DNA from: Fibrobacter sp. UWH6
GTDB lineage: Bacteria > Fibrobacterota > Fibrobacteria > Fibrobacterales > Fibrobacteraceae
Length of the DNA: 64,000 bases
NCBI RefSeq assembly: GCF_900142465.1
Contig: NZ_FRAX01000016.1
Span: 1 to 64,000, forward strand
Reading direction: 5' to 3'
The notes under the pieces are model-generated. The model searched no databases and had not been told where the DNA came from. It was given only the letters and a program-made list of their open reading frames with translations. The first letter of the stretch is position 1. Every line of letters starts with the position of its first letter. Position numbers and translations under genes: made by a program. Below, one piece after another: positions 1 to 7,676 of the stretch.

Positions 1-1
1 G

Positions 2-79
2 AACAATAGACCAAGAAAAAGGCTTGACTACCTAACACCAAATGAGTATCTTTTGAAAAAGTTCAACATTATGCGTTAG
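2..79 (+). CDS. IS30-family transposase, C-terminal end (cut by window edge)
   Basis: The reading frame entering from the left edge encodes 25 residues beginning NNRPRKRLDYLTPNE and stops at TAG 77-79. The NNRPRK-L-Y-TPNE pattern is the conserved last segment of IS30-family integrase-core transposases. Only the tail is visible, so intactness cannot be judged. A dispersed palindromic repeat follows at once; no clear terminal inverted repeat was identified in the next 60 bases. The residue pattern is seen directly; the family assignment rests on general knowledge of IS30 C-termini. Confidence 0.7.
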   Translation, partial: NNRPRKRLDYLTPNEYLLKKFNIMR

Positions 80-95
80 CGATTAGAAATCGCCT

Positions 96-150
96 TTTAT
101 AATCGCGCCGAAGGCGCCATATTTTAACTCACAACTCATAGCTCACTACT
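96..150. repeat. Dispersed intergenic repeat (GGCGCC palindrome plus CTCATA repeats)
   Basis: The stretch holds GCGCCGAAGGCGCC followed by degenerate CTCA-AACTCATAGCTCACT repeats. The same two modules occur together at 11487-11740, 19221-19330 and 27429-27575, so this is one member of a dispersed family. Here it lies between the transposase tail and the 3' end of the convergent peptidase gene. Confidence 0.65.
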
Positions 151-679
151 CCAACAGCTCTACGTGCAGGTGTTCTGCATCGCCTTTTTCCCAAATTGCT
201 CGGGCCTTGCCCTTAAGCTTATCTTCGACGCCGGTTACAACCATCCGGCGTTTTTCAATGGGAATGTTCTTAATACGGAAATCAATAGCCTTGTTAAAGT
301 AGTGCTTAGAATTTCGGGCATGAAAAGGATAGTCATTACCGCTTGTGATTACGGGAATGTAATCATCCCCCATCACATTGTGGAAGACGTTCACCACCGT
401 CAGACCCACCGTATCCATAACCGGTTCCAGGCTTTCAAGGTACACCCCCGGTTTCTGTCGGGTGCGGTTCAGCAAGAGACGGTGGACCTCATCACCATTA
501 AAGGCTCGGTTGTTCAGGTGGCGCAAATATTCCTCGGCAGACCAGGATTCCTCAACATAATTACTTTCAAACTTTGGGATAGGCCGACGATTGTCCTGAA
601 TTAGCTGGTAGACAAAAAATACCAGCGCAACAGCAATTACAGGCATTAAAAGATGAATATGTTTTAGAATAAACTGCAT
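146..679 (-). CDS. M15-like (D-Ala-D-Ala carboxypeptidase-type) membrane-anchored peptidase
   Basis: A 177-residue protein with an N-terminal signal anchor (residues about 5-24). The C-terminal half carries the M15/hedgehog-type zinc pattern: S-K-H-x4-K-A-I-D (His and Asp ligands, residues about 123-132) and a final E-H-L-H-V-E (about 170). Members of this fold cleave D-Ala-D-Ala or other peptidoglycan cross-links in the periplasm; the anchor and motif spacing fit that role, but the protein is short and the substrate is inferred. It diverges from the lipoprotein gene at 730 with about 50 bases between the two starts. The ATG at 679 is the only reasonable start before the anchor. Confidence 0.6.
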   Translation of the reverse strand: MQFILKHIHLLMPVIAVALVFFVYQLIQDNRRPIPKFESNYVEESWSAEEYLRHLNNRAFNGDEVHRLLLNRTRQKPGVYLESLEPVMDTVGLTVVNVFHNVMGDDYIPVITSGNDYPFHARNSKHYFNKAIDFRIKNIPIEKRRMVVTGVEDKLKGKARAIWEKGDAEHLHVELLE

Positions 680-729
680 TTTACAATAGATTTCGCGTTT
701 TCCAACGCCAAAAATACTATTTTAGAGGC

Positions 730-1086
730 ATGAAAAAGATTATCGCCCTCTCTATTACACTCTCTGCAGCAGCAACCCTCTTTACCGCATGCGGAAACGA
801 CTCCGCAAATTATGTGGGCCACTGGCAGGGTGAATCCAATATGGTTTTCGAAGTTTTGAGCAACGACAATCAGAACTTCACAATCCGCAACATCAATGGC
901 GACCTTACCGCCAAGTTCGAAGACGGCAGAATCTGCGGCAAGAATTCCCTGGATATGCAGTATTGCATGACCGTCAAGGGAGACTCCGCTTACTATGAAT
1001 TCGGCGGCATCACCACGGGTTACAAGCGTATCGGCCAGGCTGAATACGAACAGATCTTCGACAACCAGAAGAAGAGCATGCAGTAA
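730..1086 (+). CDS. Small lipoprotein, unknown function
   Basis: A 118-residue protein with a lipoprotein signal (MKKIIALSITLSAAATLFTAC; lipobox FTAC, Cys 21). The mature part is about 97 residues, has two further cysteines (about residues 66 and 75) and looks like a small beta-rich fold beginning YVGHWQGE, reminiscent of lipocalin-like or DUF-type small lipoproteins. No enzymatic motif is visible. It is monocistronic and ends just before a strong intrinsic terminator. Function unknown. Confidence 0.7.
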   Translation: MKKIIALSITLSAAATLFTACGNDSANYVGHWQGESNMVFEVLSNDNQNFTIRNINGDLTAKFEDGRICGKNSLDMQYCMTVKGDSAYYEFGGITTGYKRIGQAEYEQIFDNQKKSMQ

Positions 1087-1131
1087 TCCTATAATACGGA
1101 TTTTGCCGCTCTTTAAAAAATCTGACTTTAT

Positions 1132-1166
1132 AAAGAAACCCCTCAGTAAAAATGAGGGGTTTCTTT
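1132..1166 (+). terminator. Intrinsic terminator after the small lipoprotein gene
   Basis: A 14-bp perfect stem (AAAGAAACCCCTCA at 1132-1145 pairing with TGAGGGGTTTCTTT at 1153-1166) with a 7-base loop and a T-rich 3' arm. Because both arms are A/T-ended it could also serve the convergent gene ending at 1263. Confidence 0.85.
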
Positions 1167-1262
1167 TGTGCTTTAATCCAATATTATGGCAGCAGAACTA
1201 CTCCAGTTTATTTGCGAATTCATCAAACCAGCTCACGAGCTTCAAAACCAAATTGGTCCAGC

Positions 1263-2033
1263 CTAGTTCTTGGCTTCGTTCAGCACTTCGACCACCAATT
1301 TTTCAACCATGGACTGGGAGGGAGCGCCGCTCCAGACACGCTTGATGTAACCGTTTTCATCCAGAAGCATCAAGGTGGGAACCGCCCTAATTCCATAGCG
1401 GCGCCACATTTCCTGGGTGGCATCGCGGTAGAGGGGGTACGGCGAAGCGTGCTGCTGCACATAGAAGGCATTCAGAGTCTTTGTATCTTCGTTAGAAATA
1501 CCGATGACTTCCAGGCCCTTGGAGGCGTACTTGCCATACACATTGGCCAGCACAGGCAAGGTCTTACGGCAAGGGCCGCACCATGTAGCCCAGAAGTCCA
1601 GCAAGGTGGCCTTGGGCTTGGCGTTGCGCTTTTCGCCATTCTTGTAGAAGTTGGCGCCGAATTCAGCCATCTTGCTTCCGATAGCGGAACCTGTCAGGCT
1701 GCTGATATCATCGGGGCGATCCGTAATCTTTACGGTCATGGGAATCTTCTTCCCTTCACGAACCACATCAATCTTGACGTTCGACCCCACCTTGCCCTTG
1801 GAAATAGCCTGCTGGATTTGTGCAACATCCTGAAGGGGCTGCCCCTGGACACCCACAATCTGGTCACCGGCCACCATGCCTGCGGTAAAGCAACCGGAAC
1901 CGGGATGCACGCCAATAACCTGGAGGGCCAAGTGATTTTCGAAAGTTCCCTTCTTGAAGGTAACACCAAGCCAGGGCACGGCACAGGCAAAGCTAACCGC
2001 ACAAAGAATCAAAAATGCAAAATTGCGATTCAT
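1263..2033 (-). CDS. Periplasmic PDZ-thioredoxin (TlpA-like) protein
   Basis: A 256-residue secreted protein. Residues 1-18 form a signal peptide (cleavage near ACA-VPW). A PDZ-like domain follows (about 20-105; GMVAGDQIVGVQGQPL is the carboxylate-loop region), then a TlpA/ResA-type thioredoxin fold (about 130-250) with active site WCGPC in LLDFWATWCGPCRKTLP and the cis-proline segment RAVPTLMLL. It is predicted to be a thiol-disulfide reductase. The PDZ domain suggests recruitment to protein C-termini, an unusual pairing. It lies 14 bases downstream of the flavoprotein gene at 2048 and is probably co-transcribed. A purine-rich AGGTGGGCGAGG precedes the ATG. Confidence 0.85.
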   Translation of the reverse strand: MNRNFAFLILCAVSFACAVPWLGVTFKKGTFENHLALQVIGVHPGSGCFTAGMVAGDQIVGVQGQPLQDVAQIQQAISKGKVGSNVKIDVVREGKKIPMTVKITDRPDDISSLTGSAIGSKMAEFGANFYKNGEKRNAKPKATLLDFWATWCGPCRKTLPVLANVYGKYASKGLEVIGISNEDTKTLNAFYVQQHASPYPLYRDATQEMWRRYGIRAVPTLMLLDENGYIKRVWSGAPSQSMVEKLVVEVLNEAKN

Positions 2034-2047
2034 GACGCCTCGCCCAC

Positions 2048-3235
2048 CTACTTCAGAGTCGTCACCTTGGGATTATGATTGTCGTAATCCTGCAGGGTGG
2101 CATAACCCGTTTCCTTGAGGGCGGCAGCCAGTTCCTTACGCATGGAATGAGCGGCCATCCAGCGGAATGCCACCACAGAATAGCACTGCACGGCATCCAC
2201 ACCCATCTTGATCAGGTCAAACACCTTGAAGCCATGGTCGATACCGCCGCATGCGATCACGCTCATCTGGGGGTAATGTTCGCGGATATACTTTACGTTC
2301 CATACCATGTTCTCGTACAGGGGGCGGCCAGACATGCCACCGCAATCTCCATCGGCGCGGAGGGGCGTCAAGTCTTCGAACTTGGTCTGTACGGGAAGTT
2401 CGCTAATCTTCTTGGTGGGGTAAGTGTTGCCCACCACCACACCGTTCACGCCGCAACGCACCAGCATATCCATGATGTTCACCAGATGGCGTTCAGAAAG
2501 GTCCGGGCTGATTTTAGCATAAACGGCCTTGCGCAAAGTCTGGGAATTGCGGAACTTCATGATTTCGCTGAAGATCTTTTCGGTGAGGGACAAGTCCATG
2601 TCTACGCGGGATTCACCGGTATTGGGGCAGCTCACGTTAATTTCTATGTAATCACCAGCCTTGTAGGCGATGGCAAAGCTTTCCACCACGTCCTTTAATT
2701 TATCTTCATCGTTGGTCAGGCCCGGAGTTTCGGCAACGGAAACACCGACACAGAGGCCAACCTTGTGGGCCTTGGCCAGCTGGGCGTCTACACGGCGGGC
2801 AATGACTTCGACACCTTCGTTATTCAGGCCCATGCTGTTATGAATGGCACGTTCCTCTTCGATGAAACCGACGCGGGGACGGTGGGTATTACCTTCGCGG
2901 AAGTTGCGGGTGGCAGTACCTACAGAAATACCGCCGAAACCCATATTGGCGTAGTCGCAAATGCGCTTGGCCGTCTTGTTGGCACCGGCTGCCAGAATGA
3001 TGGGGCAACCGAAATACAGGGAATTGCTATGGTCCGGGAAAGTGACCACGCGCTTGAGGGTCTTGCTCAAGTCGGGGCGGCCGCTCATAAAGGGAATGAT
3101 GGGAGCAAACCTGGCGGCATGCTTCAGGGAGTCATGACGGAATTCCGGATTGTTGTGGAAAATCTTGCGGATCATGGCCAACACGCGGTCGCCAAAGTTC
3201 AGGTAGTATTCGTGATTTACACAATTGAATGCCAT
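2048..3235 (-). CDS. pyrD: Dihydroorotate dehydrogenase-like FMN enzyme
   Basis: A 395-residue TIM-barrel flavoprotein. Signature segments are IILAAGANKTAKRI, the active-site loop INVSCPNTGES (Cys in the catalytic-base position, as in class 1 DHODH; class 2 has Ser), and the FMN phosphate region VIACGGIDHGFKVFDLIKMG with AVQCYSVVAFRW. It would oxidise dihydroorotate to orotate in pyrimidine synthesis. The first 80 residues are longer than in minimal class 1 enzymes. The ATG at 3235 is chosen because AAAGGTG lies 6 bases upstream; an in-frame start at 3274 lacks such a site. No pyrK neighbour is seen, so the electron acceptor is open. Confidence 0.75.
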   Translation of the reverse strand: MAFNCVNHEYYLNFGDRVLAMIRKIFHNNPEFRHDSLKHAARFAPIIPFMSGRPDLSKTLKRVVTFPDHSNSLYFGCPIILAAGANKTAKRICDYANMGFGGISVGTATRNFREGNTHRPRVGFIEEERAIHNSMGLNNEGVEVIARRVDAQLAKAHKVGLCVGVSVAETPGLTNDEDKLKDVVESFAIAYKAGDYIEINVSCPNTGESRVDMDLSLTEKIFSEIMKFRNSQTLRKAVYAKISPDLSERHLVNIMDMLVRCGVNGVVVGNTYPTKKISELPVQTKFEDLTPLRADGDCGGMSGRPLYENMVWNVKYIREHYPQMSVIACGGIDHGFKVFDLIKMGVDAVQCYSVVAFRWMAAHSMRKELAAALKETGYATLQDYDNHNPKVTTLK

Positions 3236-3389
3236 AATTACACCTTTTAATCGCCTTTTTATAGTCAGCGTCAATTATTACGCCTTTTAAAATAGAAAAT
3301 ATAAAGGCCTGACACTGCGCCCCATTTTTCTTTACTATTTTCATGTGTGGTTAAATCAGGTCAAAAACGCTAACTATATAACAAGACTT

Positions 3390-4769
3390 ATGGAACAGCA
3401 GATCAAGAAAGCTATCAAGGCAAAAATGCCCACCTATATTCAGCAACTGAGCAAGCTGGTGAGCATTCCCTCCATCAGTTTCGACAATTTTGACCAGAAG
3501 TATGTTCTGGAATCCGCCGAGGCCGTCAAGCAGATGTTCGCCGAAGCAGGTCTCACCAACATCCAGTTCCTGACTCCGGAAAGCGGCCGCCACACGGTCT
3601 ATGCCGAAAGCCTGACCTCTCCGGACAAGCCCACCATCTTGTTGTACGCCCATCACGACGTGCAGCCCCCCATGCGCGAGGCCCTCTGGAACACCAAGCC
3701 TTTTGAAGCAACCGTCAGTGCCGACGGAGAACGTCTCTTTGGCCGCGGCACCGCCGACGACAAGGCCGGCATCATTATGCACCTGGCCGCCCTGGAACAG
3801 GTCCGCGCCCTTAAGAAGAACGACGGCCCTAACCTGAAGTTCATTATCGAAGGCGAAGAGGAATCCGGCAGCGCAGGTTTCGCAGGCATCCTTAAAAAGC
3901 ATGCCGAACTTTTGAAGGCCGATGCCGTAATCATCGCCGACCTGGGCAACTTCGCCAAGGGCACGCCCTCCATTACCACCACCCTTCGCGGCATGAGCGC
4001 CGTATCCGTGGAACTGAAGGCAACGAAGGCTCCCCTCCATTCCGGCTCCTGGTCAGGCCCCATTCCCGACGTAGGTCAGGTCCTTTGCCGCATGATCGCG
4101 GAGCTGACCGACGGTACCGGCAAGATCTTGATTCCCGGCTTTGAAGACGGACTGGTTCCGCCCACCGCCGAAGACTTGGCCTCTTACAGGAGCCTGGGCA
4201 TGACCGAAGAAATCTTCCGCAACGACGGCGGCGTCCTGGATGGCGTCAAGCTGAAGTGTTCCGAAGATGAAATTTTGACGACCCTGTGGCGCAAGCCTAG
4301 CCTGGTGGTTACCGCCATGGAAGTGGGCAGCCGCATGAACGCAGGAAACGTTCTGCAAGACAGCGCCTACGCCCGCATCGGCATCCGTCTGGCCCCCGGC
4401 ATGGACGCCGACCGCTGCACCCAGCTGCTGGTGGACTTCCTGAAGCAGCACGTTCCTTATGGAATCCAGTGCAACATCGTTACCGAAGACGGCGCCAACC
4501 CCTTCGTCACAGACACAAGTCACCCCTTCTTCAAGAAGATGAGCGATGCCATGACCGCCGCCTACGAAAGCGAGACCAAGATTATCGGTTGCGGCGCCAG
4601 CATCCCCGGTGCAGAACTTTTCCGCAGCACCCTGGGCAACATCCCCGTGCTGATGACCGGTCTTGAAGACCCCGAATGTAACGCCCACGGCGAAAACGAA
4701 AGCCTTTACCTGCCCGACTTCGAAAAGGGTATCGTAGCAGAAACCTTGTTCTTTGGAGGCCTCTGCTAG
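3390..4769 (+). CDS. M20-family metallodipeptidase / deacylase
   Basis: A 459-residue cytosolic enzyme of the ArgE/DapE/carboxypeptidase-G2 superfamily. Zinc-ligand motifs are in order: YAHHDVQP (His, then catalytic Asp two residues later), GRGTADDKAG (bridging Asp), EGEEESGS (catalytic Glu plus Glu ligand), VIIADLGN (Asp ligand) and a C-terminal NAHGENE (His ligand). A lid/dimerisation domain lies between. The length and the HHDVQP variant match M20 dipeptidases (PepV / cytosolic nonspecific dipeptidase type) rather than DapE. Substrate unknown. The ATG at 3390 begins MEQQIKKAIK; no strong ribosome site is seen. The sirtuin gene follows 10 bases later, so the pair is probably one operon. Confidence 0.85.
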   Translation: MEQQIKKAIKAKMPTYIQQLSKLVSIPSISFDNFDQKYVLESAEAVKQMFAEAGLTNIQFLTPESGRHTVYAESLTSPDKPTILLYAHHDVQPPMREALWNTKPFEATVSADGERLFGRGTADDKAGIIMHLAALEQVRALKKNDGPNLKFIIEGEEESGSAGFAGILKKHAELLKADAVIIADLGNFAKGTPSITTTLRGMSAVSVELKATKAPLHSGSWSGPIPDVGQVLCRMIAELTDGTGKILIPGFEDGLVPPTAEDLASYRSLGMTEEIFRNDGGVLDGVKLKCSEDEILTTLWRKPSLVVTAMEVGSRMNAGNVLQDSAYARIGIRLAPGMDADRCTQLLVDFLKQHVPYGIQCNIVTEDGANPFVTDTSHPFFKKMSDAMTAAYESETKIIGCGASIPGAELFRSTLGNIPVLMTGLEDPECNAHGENESLYLPDFEKGIVAETLFFGGLC

Positions 4770-4779
4770 AGGATCACTT

Positions 4780-5469
4780 ATGAAAAAACGCTTGGTTGTT
4801 TTAACTGGTGCAGGAATTAGCGCGGAATCCGGACTCAGGACATTCCGCGGTAACGACGGCATGTGGGAACACGAAAACATCGACGACGTATGCACCCCCG
4901 AAGGTTACTACCGCGACCGCAAGCGCGTCAAGGATTTCTACAACTTCCTGCGCATGGGTCTCAAGGAACACCAGCCCAACGCCGCCCACTACGCCCTGGC
5001 AGAACTGGAAAACCGTCTTGGCGACGAATTCCTGCTGATTACCCAGAACGTAGACGACCTGCATGAACGCGCCGGCAGCCGCCAGGTGTTGCATATGCAC
5101 GGCGACCTGATGCGCCTGACCTGCGAACGAGACCCCAGACACCAGTTCGTATTCAAGGGCGAAGAAACCATGAAGACCATCTGTCCCTTCTGCGGTGCCA
5201 TGAGCCGTCCGGACATCGTGTTCTTCGGAGAAACCCCGCAGTACATGGAAGAAATCCAGCAGGCCCTGGAAGAATGCGAAGAGTTTGTCTACATTGGCAC
5301 CAGCAGTGTGGTCTACCCCGCCGCCGGTTTCAAGAGCCTGGCCCATTCCTACGGAGCCAAGGTTACCTGTCTGAATTTGGAAGTCCCCGCCAGCGACCCC
5401 TACACCGATGTAAGCATCCAGGGCAAGGCCAGCGTCATTGTACCGGAATGGTGCAAGAACTTTAAATAA
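4780..5469 (+). CDS. cobB: NAD-dependent protein deacylase, CobB-type sirtuin
   Basis: A 229-residue protein with sirtuin motifs: VLTGAGISAESGLRTFRG (NAD binding), TQNVDDLHERAG, catalytic His in LHMHGDL, and a zinc ribbon reduced to C (LTC) and CPFC, as in other bacterial CobB proteins. It removes acyl groups from lysines using NAD. The class III desuccinylase signature Y-x-x-R of E. coli CobB (FYNARR) is changed here to FYNFLR, placing Arg one residue later. The start at 4780 follows AGAGGA with 7-base spacing; an upstream in-frame start overlaps the M20 gene and is unlikely. Confidence 0.9.
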   Translation: MKKRLVVLTGAGISAESGLRTFRGNDGMWEHENIDDVCTPEGYYRDRKRVKDFYNFLRMGLKEHQPNAAHYALAELENRLGDEFLLITQNVDDLHERAGSRQVLHMHGDLMRLTCERDPRHQFVFKGEETMKTICPFCGAMSRPDIVFFGETPQYMEEIQQALEECEEFVYIGTSSVVYPAAGFKSLAHSYGAKVTCLNLEVPASDPYTDVSIQGKASVIVPEWCKNFK

Positions 5470-5504
5470 TTTGTGGACGTCAAAAAGTTTCCGCTAACCG
5501 GTTT

Positions 5505-6590
5505 TTATAGACCGTAGCAGAAAGCGATATGATCCGCTTCGGAGTCCTGACTCCGGGGCGGTTTTTCGTTACCGCGGCAACGAGCCTGAGCGTCGGCGGA
5601 AAGCTTGGAGCAACGTTCGCATCGATCCGCAAAACGACAGCCAGACACAAAATCCTTGGGATGCGGCACAGAGCCCGGAATAGACTTCAGGTTCTTCATT
5701 TCGCTGTGACTTTCAGGAATGGCTGCCAGCAAGCCCTGGGTATAAGGATGCAGCGGATTGTTGATGACTTCACGGACAGGGCCCACTTCAACAATGCGGC
5801 CCGCATACATTACAGCCACGCGGTTGGCATACTGGGAAACGATACCCATGTTGTGGGTAATGAGCAGCACTGCGGTTCCAGTACTTTCGGCCATTTCCTT
5901 AAGCACCGCCAGAACCTGAGCCTGCACGGTCACGTCAAGAGCCGTAGTCGGTTCGTCGGCAATAATCAGCTTGGGCCTAGGCAGCAACGCCATCACGATG
6001 CAGACTCGCTGCAGCATACCCCCCGAAAGTTCATGAGGGTAAGAATTCAAGACACGATCCGGATCCGTAAAGCCGGCCAAGTTCAGCATGCGGCGAACTT
6101 CCGCTTCAGGGGCATCCTTCCCGGAGCCTACCATGGAACGTGCGCGGGCACTGAACTTGAAAACTTCCAGCAGCTGTTTCTTGATAGTCACCACCGGATT
6201 CAGGGCCTGCATGGGTTCCTGGAAGATGCACGCGATTTCGGAACCGCGAACCTTCTGAAGTTCCTTCAGCGGGAGTTTGGACAAGTCAATGCAAGATTCC
6301 TCGCTATCGCTCGGAATGACACATTGAGACGCGTTCTGAAAGGCTCCTTGAGACGCGTTCTTAATGGCGCTGGGAACAAACAGCACTTCGCCGCTGACAA
6401 TTTTTGCGGAGGGCTGAGGCAGCAGTCGCAAGATGCTCATGGCGGTCACGCTCTTACCGCAACCAGACTCCCCCACCAGCGCAAAGAATTCACCGGCATG
6501 GATGTCAAAGGAAACACCGTCCGTCACCTGCAGGCGGGCAGCCCCGAAGGCCACCGACAAATCCTTTACTGAAAGAACCGTGTTACTCAT
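5505..6590 (-). CDS. Peptide ABC transporter ATP-binding protein (OppD / YejF N-half type)
   Basis: A 361-residue ATPase with Walker A GESGCGKSVTAM, Q-loop FQEPMQAL, signature LSGGMLQRV, Walker B KLIIADEPTTALD, and the C-terminal oligopeptide-transporter domain with the Cys-rich GCRFADRCERC (iron-sulfur-type motif of OppD/DppD). It energises the permease encoded upstream; its ATG overlaps the permease stop (start 6590, permease ends 6583). Between the Walker A region and the Q-loop sits an in-frame insertion of about 30 residues containing two NASQ repeats and CVIPSDSEES, encoded by the repeat at 6295-6361. E. coli YejF has two ATPase halves; here only one is present in the window. Confidence 0.88.
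   Translation of the reverse strand: MSNTVLSVKDLSVAFGAARLQVTDGVSFDIHAGEFFALVGESGCGKSVTAMSILRLLPQPSAKIVSGEVLFVPSAIKNASQGAFQNASQCVIPSDSEESCIDLSKLPLKELQKVRGSEIACIFQEPMQALNPVVTIKKQLLEVFKFSARARSMVGSGKDAPEAEVRRMLNLAGFTDPDRVLNSYPHELSGGMLQRVCIVMALLPRPKLIIADEPTTALDVTVQAQVLAVLKEMAESTGTAVLLITHNMGIVSQYANRVAVMYAGRIVEVGPVREVINNPLHPYTQGLLAAIPESHSEMKNLKSIPGSVPHPKDFVSGCRFADRCERCSKLSADAQARCRGNEKPPRSQDSEADHIAFCYGL
6295..6361 (-). repeat. Repeat element inserted in frame in the ABC ATPase gene
   Basis: On the minus strand it contains TCATTCCGAGCGATAGCGAG (at 6298-6317) preceded by two copies of a 14-bp direct repeat, TTGAGACGCGTTCT on the plus strand (6324-6337 and 6348-6361), with a period of 24 bp, i.e. eight codons. 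CATTCCGAGCGATAGCGAGG-type sequences are a widespread dispersed repeat in many bacterial genomes, normally intergenic. Here the element stays in frame and encodes residues absent from the ABC-ATPase core. Confidence 0.7.
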
Positions 6591-7662
6591 AGCGGTCTCC
6601 AGACTTGGGATCCATGGCATCGCGAACACCTTCGCCTACAAAAGTGGTCAAAAGCAAGGTCACAAAGAGTGCCGCCACCGTACTTACAGAAATCCAGGGG
6701 GCGTAAAGATTATTCAATCCCTGGCTCATCAGTTCGCCCCAGCTAGGTGTAGGCGGCTGCAGACCGAAGCCAAGAAAATCCAGGGAGGTCAGGCTTCCGA
6801 TTCCGCCAATCAAGGTAAAGGGGAACAGCGTCACCACAGGCGTCATGGCGTTGGGCAAAATTTCCTTGAAGAAAATATGACGATGTCCAAGTCCCAACAC
6901 GCGGGCGGACTGCACATAGGTCATGCCGCGCAGCTTCATGAATTCGGCACGCATATAGTAGCTGAGCGAAATCCAGTTGAAAGCAGCCATAATCAAAATC
7001 AGAAGCCAGAAACTGCGGCCATAGATACTGCCAATAAGAATCACCACATAAAGCATGGGCAGCGAAGACCAGATTTCGATAATGCGCTGCATGCCGGTAT
7101 CCCAGAACTTTCCAAGATAGCCCTGAATGCCACCAATGACGATTCCCAGGAACGTACCCAGAACCGTTAGCAGTAGACTAAAGCTGATACAAATCCTAAA
7201 ACCATGAATCAAGCGGGCCAGAACGTCGCGGCCATTGGAATCCGTTCCCAGCCAATGCTTGGCGCTGGGGGCGAAAGGCGGCGCACCGTCATTATCCAGG
7301 TCGGCCTTCAGCGGGTCATGAGCCACAGGAGGCATAATGGTCCAGAGAGCAGGACAGCCACCGGCTCGAGTAAAACCTTCGGCGGCATCTTCTTCGCATT
7401 CACGAACCGCAGCAAACAAGGCACCGTAATCGGCCTCGGTATCATAGCTACCGCCAAAGTCCTTGTCGCTATATCGGGCAAAGGCCGGGAAATAGCTCTT
7501 GCCATTGTAGCTCATGTACAGGGGTTCGTCGTTCACGGTCCAGGGGCTAGTCAACGAAAGCAGGTAAGCCGCCACAAGAACCACAAGCGACCAGAAAGCC
7601 CGACGATTCCTGCGGAAACGTCTCAGACGATTCAAGGTTTCTTGAGTCAATCGAACTTTCAT
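6583..7662 (-). CDS. yejE: Peptide ABC transporter permease, YejE-like
   Basis: A 359-residue inner-membrane permease. The N-terminus (RRFRRNRRAFWSL, one transmembrane segment, then a periplasmic region with NDEPLYMSYNGKSYFPAF) closely follows the E. coli YejE pattern (NDKPLLV-Y-G-WYFP). The BPD_transp_1 domain spans about residues 150-350, with the EAA-like loop SARVLGLGHRHIFFKEILPNA that contacts the ATPase, and ends FVGEGVRDAMDPK. YejABEF imports peptides such as microcin C and larger oligopeptides. No yejB or binding-protein gene is adjacent: the gene upstream in the operon is a sensor kinase, 14 bases away. Confidence 0.85.
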   Translation of the reverse strand: MKVRLTQETLNRLRRFRRNRRAFWSLVVLVAAYLLSLTSPWTVNDEPLYMSYNGKSYFPAFARYSDKDFGGSYDTEADYGALFAAVRECEEDAAEGFTRAGGCPALWTIMPPVAHDPLKADLDNDGAPPFAPSAKHWLGTDSNGRDVLARLIHGFRICISFSLLLTVLGTFLGIVIGGIQGYLGKFWDTGMQRIIEIWSSLPMLYVVILIGSIYGRSFWLLILIMAAFNWISLSYYMRAEFMKLRGMTYVQSARVLGLGHRHIFFKEILPNAMTPVVTLFPFTLIGGIGSLTSLDFLGFGLQPPTPSWGELMSQGLNNLYAPWISVSTVAALFVTLLLTTFVGEGVRDAMDPKSGDRYE

Positions 7663-7676
7663 GTGCCAAGCCCGCC

